From: an uncultured Bacteriovoracaceae bacterium
Lineage (GTDB): Bacteria; Bdellovibrionota; Bacteriovoracia; Bacteriovoracales; Bacteriovoracaceae
Length of the DNA stretch: 50,019 bases
Assembly: GCA_938034385.1 (NCBI GenBank)
Contig: CALHLC010000046.1
Location: 1-50,019, forward strand
Reading direction: 5' to 3'
The notes under the pieces were generated by a model that worked only from the letters and a program-made list of their open reading frames with translations, was not told the origin of the DNA and made no database searches. Positions 28,194 through 37,155 of this stretch are shown one piece after another. A program made the position numbers and the translations under genes. The first letter of the stretch is position 1; each line of letters opens with the position of its first letter.

Positions 28194-29399
28194 CTAGCAC
28201 AAGGAATGAATCTTAGAAAGATCACTTTGCTCAAAGAAAAAGGCATTTTCAAACTCTTCAATCAACTCTAGGCCTTTATCTGTAATTTTATTCATTTCAC
28301 TTGCCTTCATCAGCTCTTCTTGGGCCTTTGCTAGCATTACTTCCTCTTCTTTAAACCGTGCGTAAAACTTCGCTTTTTGGGCCTTTGAGAATTCATCACT
28401 ATCTATAGTTGCTAAACTTAAGTCTCCATAAAGCTTATAGGCCCATAAAAAGGTTAAATAGGCATGATAGAGACCTCTGATTGTTCTTTTAGAATCTCTC
28501 CAAGGACTATAGAAAATAAGCTCATCATCTTCTAAGATCAGCTCCTGTTGGTTTAAATGATAATTTAAGTAATGATGTCCATTTTCATGAATCAAATCAT
28601 CCATAAGATCTATTTCATCTCGATCAAACATATTTATAAGAGAATATCCGGGAAGCTCTTGAATGGAATAACTAACGACACCTGATTCATTGATAGGGAT
28701 CACAACATTTGTAAATTCCTCTAAGGCCTCCATACAAAATGGTGAATATTTTTTTAGTCGGCTAATAGCTAAAGAAATATTATCTTTTTGATTCTTTAAT
28801 ATAAGTTCATCAAAGTTATCTCTTGGTACAAAATAAAAATTTGATATTTTATCGTACTTATAATCAGATTCTTTTTTTATTTCATGGAGATTTATTGAAA
28901 AGTTTAACCTTATCGATGCATCAGTTAAGTGAATGAATTGATTATCTCCTATTTCAGGAATCATGGTATATTGAGACTTCATTCCTTGAGACAGTTGATG
29001 ATCAAGATGAATTTTATAATACGAGATGATTTGATCTTCGTATTTTTCAATAAAGTTAATAGCTATATCTATTGAGGAATTACTTTTTATCTCCTCCATA
29101 AATTCAGTTGCATATTCACTATCTGTAAAAAAATCAAAAAGACTCTCTTCATCCTCTTCATCGATTAATTCAATTAAAAGAAGTAGATCATTAATTAATT
29201 GTATCCAATAAAAATTTTTTGGCGAAAAAGAAGAAACCTTCGGAGAGACAACGATTTTATTGAGCTCATTTACAAATGAATCACTAAAGAGCTGGATCTT
29301 GGAGATCTCATCAAGTTGGGATCTGAAGTCCAAAACAAAGTCTTTATAGTCGAGAGCGAGCTTATTTTTGAGGTCTTGATAGTGAGTCTTATTAAACAT
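28194..29399 (-). CDS. HExxH-motif protein, peptide-modification (TIGR04267-like) family
   Basis: 401 aa, cytoplasmic. DDLIHENGHHYLNYHL contains H-E-x-x-H and is followed after about 20 residues by FYSPWRDSKRTIRGLYHAY. The combination of HExxH, a later YSPWR and a G-x-x-H block is the pattern I know from the 'HEXXH motif-containing putative peptide modification' family, some members of which act as iron/2-oxoglutarate hydroxylases on RiPP precursors. The N-terminal 200 residues are helical and acidic. No precursor-like small gene lies next to it. ABC-F and methyltransferase genes follow on the same strand. It starts at ATG 29399 without a clear ribosome site. Confidence 0.6.
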   Translation of the reverse strand: MFNKTHYQDLKNKLALDYKDFVLDFRSQLDEISKIQLFSDSFVNELNKIVVSPKVSSFSPKNFYWIQLINDLLLLIELIDEEDEESLFDFFTDSEYATEFMEEIKSNSSIDIAINFIEKYEDQIISYYKIHLDHQLSQGMKSQYTMIPEIGDNQFIHLTDASIRLNFSINLHEIKKESDYKYDKISNFYFVPRDNFDELILKNQKDNISLAISRLKKYSPFCMEALEEFTNVVIPINESGVVSYSIQELPGYSLINMFDRDEIDLMDDLIHENGHHYLNYHLNQQELILEDDELIFYSPWRDSKRTIRGLYHAYLTFLWAYKLYGDLSLATIDSDEFSKAQKAKFYARFKEEEVMLAKAQEELMKASEMNKITDKGLELIEEFENAFFFEQSDLSKIHSLC

Positions 29400-29458
29400 G
29401 TTGGAATTTATAGCAAATTTTATTAGATTTGGTCTATAACTAGTTTGACGGAGGAAAT

Positions 29459-29812
29459 ATGAGCTATAAATTTTATCAATATAAGAATTGTTCTACATGT
29501 AAAAAGGCCCAGAAGTATCTAGATAAGCAAGGGATCGAGTATAAGGATATTGCTATTCGCGATACTCCTCCTACAAAGGCTGATTTAAAGAAGATGCTAA
29601 AGTTTATGGATGGAGAGATAAAGAAGCTCTTTAATACTTCAGGTCAGGACTATAGAGCGATGAATATGAAAGATAAGCTTCCAGGGTTGAGTAATGAAGA
29701 AGCCTTTGATCTTCTTAGCAAAAATGGGAATCTTGTAAAAAGGCCATTTTTAATCAGCAAGGGGTTTGGAGTGGTTGGATTTAAAGAAGAGATCTATAAG
29801 AAGAATCTATAA
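29459..29812 (+). CDS. ArsC/Spx-family thioredoxin-fold protein
   Basis: 117 aa, cytoplasmic. KFYQYKNCSTCKKAQKYL holds a C-x-x-C pair as in Spx/YffB-type proteins (classical ArsC has a single Cys here). YKDIAIRDTPPTKADLKKML and NLVKRPFLI with the conserved R-P are family hallmarks. The role could be arsenate or disulfide reduction, or Spx-like regulation; I cannot decide. GAGGAA lies 3 nt before the ATG. It is divergent from the HExxH gene (59 bp apart) and convergent with the SWIB gene, with a terminator hairpin in between. Confidence 0.8.
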   Translation: MSYKFYQYKNCSTCKKAQKYLDKQGIEYKDIAIRDTPPTKADLKKMLKFMDGEIKKLFNTSGQDYRAMNMKDKLPGLSNEEAFDLLSKNGNLVKRPFLISKGFGVVGFKEEIYKKNL

Positions 29813-29826
29813 AATTCAAAAAAAAA

Positions 29827-29846
29827 GGGAAGTCCTGAGACTTCCC
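29827..29846 (-). terminator. Rho-independent terminator of the SWIB gene
   Basis: An 8-bp GC-rich stem (GGGAAGTC / GACTTCCC) with a CTGA loop sits between convergent genes. Read on the minus strand it is followed by an uninterrupted T run, the classical intrinsic terminator for the lysine-rich SWIB gene. It may also stop the plus-strand ArsC gene, but there the downstream T run is poor. Confidence 0.8.
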
Positions 29847-29873
29847 CTTCATATATCAAAAGTGATTATTTAC

Positions 29874-30437
29874 TTAAGATAAGTGCTTGCTAAGAATCTT
29901 AGCTAATTCAAACATTGTAACTTCTGCTTTTCCAAATACTTTTCTAAGTTTTGAATCTGCAAGAATGTTTCTTCTGTTCTTAGGATTTTGAAGGTCATGC
30001 TTCTTAATATAATCCCAAATTTTCTTAACTGCTTGAGACCTAGGAACTGGAGCTGATCCAATTACTTCTGCCAAATGAGCCGAAACTTTCATTGGCTTTA
30101 AAAGAGCTGGGTTCGCTTTTCTTTTTTTCTTAGGCTTTTTCTTAGCTTTTACTTTTTTCTTTTTAGGAGCGGCTTTTTTCTTTTTCTTAGTCGCTTTCTT
30201 CTTCTTCTTAGTTTTTTTCTTTTTCTTAGTAGCTTTTTTCTTTTTCTTCTTAGTAGCTTTTTTCTTCTTCTTCTTTTTCTTAGTAGCTTTCTTTTTTGTC
30301 TTTTTCTTCTTAGTAGCTTTTTTCTTCTTAGTTTTTTTCTTTGCTACTTTTTTCTTCTTTTTCTTCTTAGCTACTTTTCTTTTAGTCTTCTTTTTTGCAA
30401 CCTTTCTTTTGGTTTTTTTCTTTTTTCTTACTGCCAC
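29874..30437 (-). CDS. Histone H1-like lysine-rich tail fused to a SWIB domain
   Basis: 187 aa. Residues 1-110 are almost only lysine, with Ala, Thr, Val and Arg, in irregular repeats such as KKKATKKKKK, resembling histone H1 tails. Residues about 113-187 form a SWIB/MDM2-type fold: MKVSAHLAEVIGS, AVKKIWDYIKKHDLQNPKN, RRNILADSKLRKVFG, TMFELAKILSKHL. The protein should bind DNA and may compact the nucleoid. It starts with GTG at 30437 after a strong GGAGG. Similar fusions are known in chlamydiae, myxobacteria and other bacteria. A good terminator follows at 29827-29846, which suggests a single-gene, well-expressed unit. Confidence 0.87.
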   Translation of the reverse strand: MAVRKKKKTKRKVAKKKTKRKVAKKKKKKKVAKKKTKKKKATKKKKTKKKATKKKKKKKKATKKKKKKATKKKKKTKKKKKATKKKKKAAPKKKKVKAKKKPKKKRKANPALLKPMKVSAHLAEVIGSAPVPRSQAVKKIWDYIKKHDLQNPKNRRNILADSKLRKVFGKAEVTMFELAKILSKHLS

Positions 30438-30738
30438 GTTTGCCTCCTATTATTTGATAAACGTTATAATTATAATCAAGTATTATATATAACTAATATG
30501 TTAGTAAATATTTCTCATTAATCAACATCTTTTTATTAGTTCTTAGAAAAAAAAATTAGTTGGAATTTTAAATTTAATTTTAAAACTTAAAAAAAATACG
30601 AAAGCTTTATGAATAAAACTAGAAATTAAATTTTTAAAAACTTTGATTTAGTTTAGAGCTAAACTGGCTCAAAACTGTCTTAGATTAGAGTAGGGAGGAG
30701 ATTGTTTGTTTTTTGACACCTGTTTACTAAGGAGTCTA
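30438..30738. other. Very AT-rich 301-bp spacer
   Basis: No open frame with coding character and no RNA gene seen. It would hold the promoter for the SWIB gene (with GGAGG at its lower edge) and the 3' untranslated end of the beta-barrel gene. A 6-bp inverted repeat (AGTTTA / TAAACT at 30650-30665) may be a weak minus-strand terminator. Long A and T runs suggest intrinsically curved DNA. Confidence 0.5.
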
Positions 30739-31959
30739 TTAGAAAAATAACCTTAGCTCTGCTTCAAGTTGGCTAACTTTAGGGGTGTTTGTTCCTTTGA
30801 AAACGTTTTGATATCCGAAGATAAGTTTTCCTGGCAGAGGGAATTTTTTGTTTTTATAGAGAGTTATAGTAGTAAATTCCAGTTGAACTTTGTAGCTAAA
30901 CTTCTCAAGGTCAGTATTTGCCGCAAGAAAATCATTGGCATTACCAAAGCTAGATTCATAAGAACTTGAAAATCTTTTCTCAAAAGCAAATCCAGGGTTA
31001 ATATATAAATAAGGGAGAACTCTAAACTCTGAATAGGTCGTTGCTGAAATCATATTTCCAAGCTTTTCTGTAAACATTCCAGAAGAATCAGAGATATTTA
31101 ATCCTTGTGCAAATGGAACTCGTAATTTTTTTTCACTTTGAATTTGATAAGTAAATCTTGAAAATGCATTTAAAGTTAAGAAGCCATCAAAAAAACTTTT
31201 TGCTCCACCTAATTCAGCAAAAACGTCCCATTGACCATCTCCAAATGAGAGATCTTGAAGAATATCTGGATTATCTACTCTGCCAGTTGGAGCGACTCCA
31301 CCTAAAGTTGCAGCAAGACCACCAGTATCTGTTCTATAAAAATTATAAATAATTCCAAGTTCAGCATCGCCAAAGCCTTTTCCTTGCCAGTCACCAAGTG
31401 GTTTATAGCCAAGCTCATCAGTGATAATACTTTGAAAGTTCTCTTCTGTTACATCTGGTAACTCATCACTTACTATTTGAGCAATTGATTGGCATTCAGG
31501 GCAGTCAATATTACTTCGTAAGTTAGTACCAACTTCTTGATAAGTATTTTCTTTGGTCTTTTTAAGGTCCATTGCTACGTTGGCCCTCATATAAGGAATA
31601 AATCCATAAACACTTAATTTATCTGTAATCCCTATTCCTAATGCAAAGGCATCAGCATTGATATCTGCTTTTGCTCCCAGTTTAAATTCACCTATAGATA
31701 GTTTTTTATAGGCTTCAGGTGCAACTTGGTTAATATCATGGATAGTTGATTTGAATTCATCGATTTCTGAAACTACTGAGGTATCTAGAGTGAAGCTCTG
31801 GTCTAGAGATTCAAATTTACCTTGATCGTTAAATCCTCCAAGTATTTCACCTGTTTGAACTCTCTTGTAGACAAATGTCCTTACTCCTTTTGGAAGAGTA
31901 TCGTGATAAGCACCAAGAGCTGATAAAGAGAGTAAAATAGGAATAATAATCTTAATCAT
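30739..31959 (-). CDS. Outer-membrane beta-barrel protein
   Basis: 406 aa with signal peptide (MIKIIIPILLSLSALGAY). The mature protein has regular amphipathic strands (KLSVYGFIPYMRANVAM, AELGIIYNFYR, GGLAATLGGVAPTGRVDNP, YLYINPGFAFEKRF) and ends LEAELRLFF with terminal Phe. GVAPTGR and DAELGIIYNF recall MetA-pathway/transporter-type barrels. A C-x-x-C (CPEC) occurs near residue 155. The ATG at 31959 gives a standard signal peptide; an earlier in-frame start at 32025 adds a non-family hydrophobic stretch. Transported substrate unknown. Confidence 0.7.
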   Translation of the reverse strand: MIKIIIPILLSLSALGAYHDTLPKGVRTFVYKRVQTGEILGGFNDQGKFESLDQSFTLDTSVVSEIDEFKSTIHDINQVAPEAYKKLSIGEFKLGAKADINADAFALGIGITDKLSVYGFIPYMRANVAMDLKKTKENTYQEVGTNLRSNIDCPECQSIAQIVSDELPDVTEENFQSIITDELGYKPLGDWQGKGFGDAELGIIYNFYRTDTGGLAATLGGVAPTGRVDNPDILQDLSFGDGQWDVFAELGGAKSFFDGFLTLNAFSRFTYQIQSEKKLRVPFAQGLNISDSSGMFTEKLGNMISATTYSEFRVLPYLYINPGFAFEKRFSSSYESSFGNANDFLAANTDLEKFSYKVQLEFTTITLYKNKKFPLPGKLIFGYQNVFKGTNTPKVSQLEAELRLFF

Positions 31960-32099
31960 TAGTATATTTCTTTTATATTTAGGGTTTCGCAAAAACAGAA
32001 TAATCCAAAACAGGATTAAAATCACGACAAAAAGACGCGCCGTGTAAAAAGGATAGGCTTTAACATTTGCCCATCGAATTGGTGTTATATTTATCTACG

Positions 32100-33125
32100 A
32101 TGAAAATTCTTAGCATATTACTTATCTCTCTTTTCTTATCATGCTCTCAAGAAAGCGAAGTCACTCCTGCAGTAAAAGCAAGCTCATTAAGAAAGGTTCT
32201 TAAGGGAAAGAAGTTTACTGTTAAGTATCCGCTTACTGATTATGACCTTGGATATTATGCAGATGAAGATATTCTAGGTAGCAAGCCTACGAATATTTTA
32301 GAATCTTTTATCTATACTATTAAAAAAAATATCATTGAATTTGCAGTACATGATCTTCGTGAGGGAAAAGCAAAAGTTGAAATGCAGACCTTTTTACCGC
32401 TTGAGCTCTTATCATTAGTGAATACAGTGAAGTTGAAGCGTGCTTTTTTTATGGTTGATTCTTGTATCTCAAAAGGTTGTGAAAGAAGAATAGGAGATAA
32501 GGTATCTATTGGATGGTTTGATAATGTTTTTGCTGGGATCTCTCATTATCCTGGTTATCCAGAGTTGGGAGTTTTGGAAAGATCAAGGAAAGGATATAAA
32601 GAATTAAAAGATGATATTAATGCCTTATTTTCAGGGAAGAAAATCAAGAAGAGTAAAAAAGACTTTATACATATTGCTAGGGTCCAAACGAATAAAGGAA
32701 GAAGAAGATATTTAAAAAATGAATTTTTATTAAAAGGAAAAAGAGCAGATCTTGTTAATATCAATGATTTTTTTAGTAAGAACAAAGAACGATTAAGAAT
32801 TATTTCACTTGCTCCTCTTGGAAATATACTTTTTGTTGAAACCAAGGATGATGGAGTTGCTTTAAAGAAAGCTTCCAAATTTAATGGAGAGCTTAGATCA
32901 TTATTAAGAACAAGTTATGGAGTTGTAACTCCTACACAATGCCACACAGGAATGTGTATTGATTTTGAGGTAAATGATACGAATTTAAAAGATTTCCTAG
33001 ACGATGATAGGAATTTAAATATTCATGCATCTTTTGATATTGCCAAAATACCTAAATTGAACTTTAAATTTAAAGGCTTTCTAGAAATAGAACTTGAGTT
33101 TAATGATGAAAATCTAAATTTTTAA
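32100..33125 (+). CDS. Lipoprotein of unknown function
   Basis: 341 aa. MKILSILLISLFLSC gives a lipobox with Cys15. The remainder is a basic/mixed globular region with no recognised family. Four further cysteines occur in two pairs (VDSCISKGC near 115-120 and QCHTGMC near 285-290), likely disulfides in the periplasm. The first half is strand-rich. I start at the ATG at 32100, since the earlier in-frame ATG at 32067 would place 11 residues before the lipobox signal. The next gene starts 8 nt after the stop and is probably co-transcribed. Confidence 0.6.
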   Translation: MKILSILLISLFLSCSQESEVTPAVKASSLRKVLKGKKFTVKYPLTDYDLGYYADEDILGSKPTNILESFIYTIKKNIIEFAVHDLREGKAKVEMQTFLPLELLSLVNTVKLKRAFFMVDSCISKGCERRIGDKVSIGWFDNVFAGISHYPGYPELGVLERSRKGYKELKDDINALFSGKKIKKSKKDFIHIARVQTNKGRRRYLKNEFLLKGKRADLVNINDFFSKNKERLRIISLAPLGNILFVETKDDGVALKKASKFNGELRSLLRTSYGVVTPTQCHTGMCIDFEVNDTNLKDFLDDDRNLNIHASFDIAKIPKLNFKFKGFLEIELEFNDENLNF

Positions 33126-33133
33126 GGAAAAAA

Positions 33134-33472
33134 ATGAAATTATATTTGGGAGTGATGGAGCTTCAAGACGCCAAGAGGATTCAAGCTGAGTTGAAAAACT
33201 CTGAGGTTAATGTTGAGTTAAGGCATAATGATGAAACTTGTACTCGAGGTTGTACTATTAGAGTTGAAATGTGGGGGGAAGAGAAAAATCTAGAATTGTT
33301 TCAAGAGTTTTTCTTTAAAGAGCAGGCCCGTCATGTTGAAGGTTTAGAGATAGATCCTAATTTAATTAATGAGGTCTTTGATCCAACTTCCGAGGAAGTT
33401 GTTTGTCAGGCATGTGGTTTTAAATTTAAACCAGCTGCTCAATGCCCGGATTGTGGTCTTAGTTATGCTTAA
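33134..33472 (+). CDS. Small protein with C-terminal zinc ribbon
   Basis: 112 aa, cytoplasmic. The first ~80 residues look like an alpha/beta domain (VMELQDAKRIQAELKNSEVNVEL), with two cysteines in CTRGC. The C-terminus has two C-x-x-C knuckles (CQACGFKFKPAAQCPDCG), a short zinc ribbon. The N-terminal half has the look of DUF2007-type proteins, but I cannot confirm this. AAGGA lies before the ATG. Function unknown; it follows the lipoprotein gene directly. Confidence 0.65.
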   Translation: MKLYLGVMELQDAKRIQAELKNSEVNVELRHNDETCTRGCTIRVEMWGEEKNLELFQEFFFKEQARHVEGLEIDPNLINEVFDPTSEEVVCQACGFKFKPAAQCPDCGLSYA

Positions 33473-33657
33473 TACGTAACTTTCTTAAACTAACTGTCAT
33501 AAAATTCATAAAAAAACATATATTGGTGTCAAAGTGATTCCAAAATTGCTCATTTACCTAACACTGCCTTAACTGAGAGTCAGAAGCTAAAAGTACTATC
33601 TATCAATAATTAAGCTAGAATTATATAAGAGTTAACCATTAGAAAAAGGAGTTTCTA

Positions 33658-34689
33658 GTGAAAGTATGTATTATGTTTTTGGGGATCCTCTCCATTTACT
33701 CATTTTCAAAATCACAACAGCAACAAAGAGTCAAGGCCATTTACGGTGAAGATAATCGCCAAGACTTATCTGATGTTAGCGATCCTATCTTAAAAAAATA
33801 TGCAGATGCGACTGCAGCGATGATCTCTAAGAGTAAATTAGAAAAGATCTCTGCTTCAGAGTATAAAATTGTTGCAAACCTTTTAGGTGATAGGCAATTC
33901 CTAACAAGTGGAGGAAGTTCAGCTCTTTGTAAAGATGAGAGGTTTTTAGATCAACCTCAGGCTGCAAATTGTTCAGGGTTTTTAGTGAGTGAGGATCTAT
34001 TAATTACGGCGGGACATTGCGTAACTAGTTTAAGTAGTTGCAATGAAAGTAGATGGGTTTTTGATTATAAAGTTGATGAGAGAAGTGGAGAAGTTGAAAA
34101 TGTTGGGATTGATAGTATTTATAGATGTAAAGAAATTGTCTCTAGAGCGTTGACTAGATCTGGATCTTCACCAGATGACTATGCTCTCATAAAGCTTGAT
34201 AGAGCAGTGAAGGGAAGAACACCTTTAAAGTTTAGAAGATCTGATACTGCTCAAATAGGAGATGAAGTTGTTTTAATTGGTTACCCTTCAGGACTTCCTG
34301 TAAAGGTTGCTCAAGGGGGAGTTGTAAAAAGTGTCTTTGATACTTACTTTGAAGCAAGTATTGATGCTTTTGGAGGAAATTCTGGTTCTGCAGTTATTAA
34401 TGAAAGAACAGGAGAAGTTGAAGGCATTTTAGTTAGAGGAAGAGAAGATTACTCTTTTGATTTTAATGACCGTTGTACAAGAGCGACAACATTTTTAACA
34501 AATACTAGTTCATTTGAAGGTGTAACACATATTACGAATATAAAAGAGCTAGAAAATGTTAGCCAGCCCGTAGTTGTTCCAGATGAGCCCGTAGTTGAAG
34601 ATCCTATTGTAGAAGATCCAGTAGTGACAACTAGGACAGTAAGAAGATGTTTTTTATTTTGGTGCTGGAACGTTGAAGAAGAGATTTGA
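33658..34689 (+). CDS. Secreted V8-like (S1B) serine protease
   Basis: 343 aa with signal peptide (about residues 1-18). Catalytic residues are in LITAGHC (His), DDYALIKL (Asp) and FGGNSGSAVI (Ser), the G-N-S-G-S form of glutamyl endopeptidases rather than trypsin's G-D-S-G-G. A Val/Pro/Glu/Asp linker (VVPDEPVVEDPIVEDPVV) leads to a short C-terminal tail RRCFLFWCWNVEEE with two cysteines, perhaps an anchor or binding patch. The GTG start at 33658 follows AAAAGGAG. A gene-free 185 bp upstream probably holds its promoter. Likely an extracellular or periplasmic endoprotease. Confidence 0.85.
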   Translation: MKVCIMFLGILSIYSFSKSQQQQRVKAIYGEDNRQDLSDVSDPILKKYADATAAMISKSKLEKISASEYKIVANLLGDRQFLTSGGSSALCKDERFLDQPQAANCSGFLVSEDLLITAGHCVTSLSSCNESRWVFDYKVDERSGEVENVGIDSIYRCKEIVSRALTRSGSSPDDYALIKLDRAVKGRTPLKFRRSDTAQIGDEVVLIGYPSGLPVKVAQGGVVKSVFDTYFEASIDAFGGNSGSAVINERTGEVEGILVRGREDYSFDFNDRCTRATTFLTNTSSFEGVTHITNIKELENVSQPVVVPDEPVVEDPIVEDPVVTTRTVRRCFLFWCWNVEEEI

Positions 34690-34703
34690 TTTAATTTATA
34701 AAA

Positions 34704-35978
34704 ATGTGTCTAATGAAGAGGATGAAGTATTTACTTATCCTCTTTATTTCTTTTACTGGTTTTTCTAAGCAACCGTTTTGTTCTATTGAAGGACAAAACT
34801 ATAAAGAAAAAATTTCTCAAATGTTCATTGTAACTTATAAGCGTGGTAGTGAATTTAAAAAGTATATGAAAAGAGAACGATTTGGTGGAATTATCGGTTT
34901 TTCTTATGATTTAACAAAATTTAAAAATATCACGAGTCTAAAAAATGAATTAGAAAGTTTGCAAGCAAGTACATCTGTGCCAATGTTCATGACTATAGAT
35001 CAAGAGGGTGGCCTTGTTCAAAGATTAAAAAAATATAAAGAAATGACGTACGTACCTACGGCTAAGTTTATTGGTAAATTTCTAGATCAGCATACTTTAG
35101 AAAATGCGAAGATGCATGCTTTTAGAATTGGTGAGATAATGGGTTCAGAGCTTAGATATGTTGGGTTCAATTGGAACTTTGGGCCTGCTTTAGATTTAGA
35201 TCATAACGAACCCAAAAATCCTATATCTAAATATCAAAGAGCCTATTCCTCTATTGCTTATAGGGTCTCTGAATATGGCAGTAGTATTATTCAAGGAATG
35301 GAGAAGTATGTATTTGCAACGGCAAAGCACTTTCCAGGGCAAGGTTTAACTAAAATAGATAATCATCACAGGTCGTGTTTGAACTCTGGAACTTGTCCTA
35401 GTTTTCAAATGGATGATTTAATACCTTTCAAAAAAGCAATCAGTTCTAACGTTTCAACTGTTATGATAGGTCATATGATCTATCCTAATTTAGATAAAAA
35501 ATTATCTACTTTTTCAGATAAAATTATTAATCAAATTTTAAAATCTAAAATGAATTTTAAAGGTCTCGTTGTTTCAGATGATTTCACTATGGGAGTCTTA
35601 GGGATAGCAGCCGGAGTTAAATCAAAAGTTTTTAGAATGGGAACAGCTCCTGGGGTCATTGGTCTTGCAGCTAGCAAGGCAATTAAAGCTGGGATAAATG
35701 TGTTGGTACTTTCAGAGTTCGGGAAAGGTAGAAGAGAAGTTTACGTTAGAAACTATCTTTGTAACGCGATTAAATATGACCCTGCTTTAAGAAAAAGCAT
35801 AGATGAATCTTATAATCTCATAAAAGAATATAAATCTAAGATGACAAAAGTTGCTCCAACTGTTTTGACTAAAAAACAAAATGCTAGCTATTTTAAAAGT
35901 ATGTTAAAATCTTTAGAGAAAAAACTATCTAGAAGTGAAATAGAAAAACTAGATAAGAAGATTTATCGATACTATTAA
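34704..35978 (+). CDS. Exported GH3 beta-N-acetylhexosaminidase-like hydrolase
   Basis: 424 aa. A signal peptide (about residues 7-22) suggests it acts outside the cytoplasm, unlike cytoplasmic NagZ. Family GH3 landmarks are TIDQEGGLVQRL, GFNWNFGPALDLD, ATAKHFPGQG followed by a DNHH pair (general acid His loop), and LVVSDDFTMG with the catalytic aspartate. It could cleave GlcNAc-anhydroMurNAc linkages in peptidoglycan, possibly from prey or the host cell. The N-terminus offers ATG at 34704, 34713 and 34722; I cannot choose, as none has a well-spaced site. It follows the V8-like protease by 14 bp. Confidence 0.85.
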   Translation: MCLMKRMKYLLILFISFTGFSKQPFCSIEGQNYKEKISQMFIVTYKRGSEFKKYMKRERFGGIIGFSYDLTKFKNITSLKNELESLQASTSVPMFMTIDQEGGLVQRLKKYKEMTYVPTAKFIGKFLDQHTLENAKMHAFRIGEIMGSELRYVGFNWNFGPALDLDHNEPKNPISKYQRAYSSIAYRVSEYGSSIIQGMEKYVFATAKHFPGQGLTKIDNHHRSCLNSGTCPSFQMDDLIPFKKAISSNVSTVMIGHMIYPNLDKKLSTFSDKIINQILKSKMNFKGLVVSDDFTMGVLGIAAGVKSKVFRMGTAPGVIGLAASKAIKAGINVLVLSEFGKGRREVYVRNYLCNAIKYDPALRKSIDESYNLIKEYKSKMTKVAPTVLTKKQNASYFKSMLKSLEKKLSRSEIEKLDKKIYRYY

Positions 35979-36081
35979 AATCGAAACGTTACTAAACGAA
36001 ATCTATAGGTTTGTTTTTTATTCTTTAACTTTAATTTTTGAATTGTTAGCATTTTCATAAATATTTCAAAAGGAGTATGAA

Positions 36082-37155
36082 ATGTCCTCTACTTTAAAGT
36101 GGATTATAAGTTTCATTCTATTTTTCATTTTTGGTTGGTTCTATATTTATGTTTTTGAGAAACCACATGAAAAAATTGAAGCAAAAGTTCAGTACCAAGC
36201 CAATGAAAACCTTAAAGCTAAAGGCCTAGGACATCTAAAAGCAGTTGCTGACGGAATGGATTTAACCCTTTCAGGTAATGCTAGTTCAGAAGAACAAAGA
36301 GTGCAGGCAGTGGAAGCATGTAAGGTATGTGGCAATAACCCCGTTGATGATTCGGCTTTAAAATTAGGAAGTATTGATAAGTATAATGTTGTTGCTACTC
36401 ATTCAAAATCTCCTAAAAAGATTACTCTGAGTGGGATTGTTCCAAACGAAGATGTAAAAAATGAAATTTTATCTCAAGCTAATAGTTTATATGGTGAGGG
36501 AAATGTCACTAACCGTTTAGTCGCTGATAATTTTCAAAGTGAAGAAACCGAAATTTTTAAAGATCTTGTAAAGAGTGCTATTGGGCCATTAGATAATTTT
36601 GACGGAGATTCTTCATTTAATTTGAATTTTAATAGAACGAATTATTCTGGAAAATACTTTGATGACCAATTAGATGATAGAGCTAGATCTAACTTAAATG
36701 GGATTGCTTCAAATCATGAAGTTCAATTTCCAGAACATGCTATAGAAGTTGTGGTCACAACCACGACAACAGAGCCAGTTGCAAAAGTAAATTGTCAGAA
36801 GAAAATCAATGATTTATTAAGAGGTGAAAAAATTCTTTTCAAAACCTCAAGTGCGAGAATTAATTCTCAAAGCAATATCTTACTACAAAACTTAGCTGCA
36901 GCTCTGGCTGAATGTCCAGCTTATGGAGTTGAAGTAGGAGGGCACACAGATAAGAGAGGAAAAGCAGCTTTTAATTTAAATCTCTCTAAGCAAAGAGCAA
37001 GCTCTGTTAAAGCTAAGCTTATAAACTTAGGAGTCTCGAATACAAGAGTTCGAGCAGTAGGATATGGGGAAACAAGACCATTAGCTGATGGAAACTCAGC
37101 ATCTGATTATGCTCAAAACAGACGAATAGAAATTAAACTTCAAGGAGAACTATAA
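36082..37155 (+). CDS. OmpA-family protein with N-terminal anchor and BON-like region
   Basis: 357 aa. One transmembrane helix (residues 7-25) anchors it in the inner membrane, unlike classical OmpA. Residues about 40-150 contain two BON-like stretches (GLGHLKAVADGMDLTLSG, KKITLSGIVPNEDVK), an arrangement seen in ArfA/OmpATb. The C-terminal OmpA domain (about 240-357) has VEVGGHTDKRGKAAFNLNLS and ANRRIEIKL-type ending (QNRRIEIKLQ), the peptidoglycan diaminopimelate-binding site. AAAAGGAG precedes the ATG. The TAA shares one base with the next gene's ATG. Confidence 0.85.
   Translation: MSSTLKWIISFILFFIFGWFYIYVFEKPHEKIEAKVQYQANENLKAKGLGHLKAVADGMDLTLSGNASSEEQRVQAVEACKVCGNNPVDDSALKLGSIDKYNVVATHSKSPKKITLSGIVPNEDVKNEILSQANSLYGEGNVTNRLVADNFQSEETEIFKDLVKSAIGPLDNFDGDSSFNLNFNRTNYSGKYFDDQLDDRARSNLNGIASNHEVQFPEHAIEVVVTTTTTEPVAKVNCQKKINDLLRGEKILFKTSSARINSQSNILLQNLAAALAECPAYGVEVGGHTDKRGKAAFNLNLSKQRASSVKAKLINLGVSNTRVRAVGYGETRPLADGNSASDYAQNRRIEIKLQGEL

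Noticed and set aside
29459-29812. ArsC/Spx gene as precursor or partner of the HExxH enzyme
   Set aside because: It is divergent, has its own ribosome site, and is a complete thioredoxin-fold protein with a C-x-x-C.
30120-30420. Repetitive TTTCTTCTT-type tract as a CRISPR array or satellite
   Set aside because: It encodes the lysine-rich tail in one intact frame; there are no regular spacers.
33476-33501. GTAACT before the V8-like protease gene as a sigma-F-type promoter
   Set aside because: The base after GTAAC differs and at 16-nt spacing the sequence is CATA, not CGAA.
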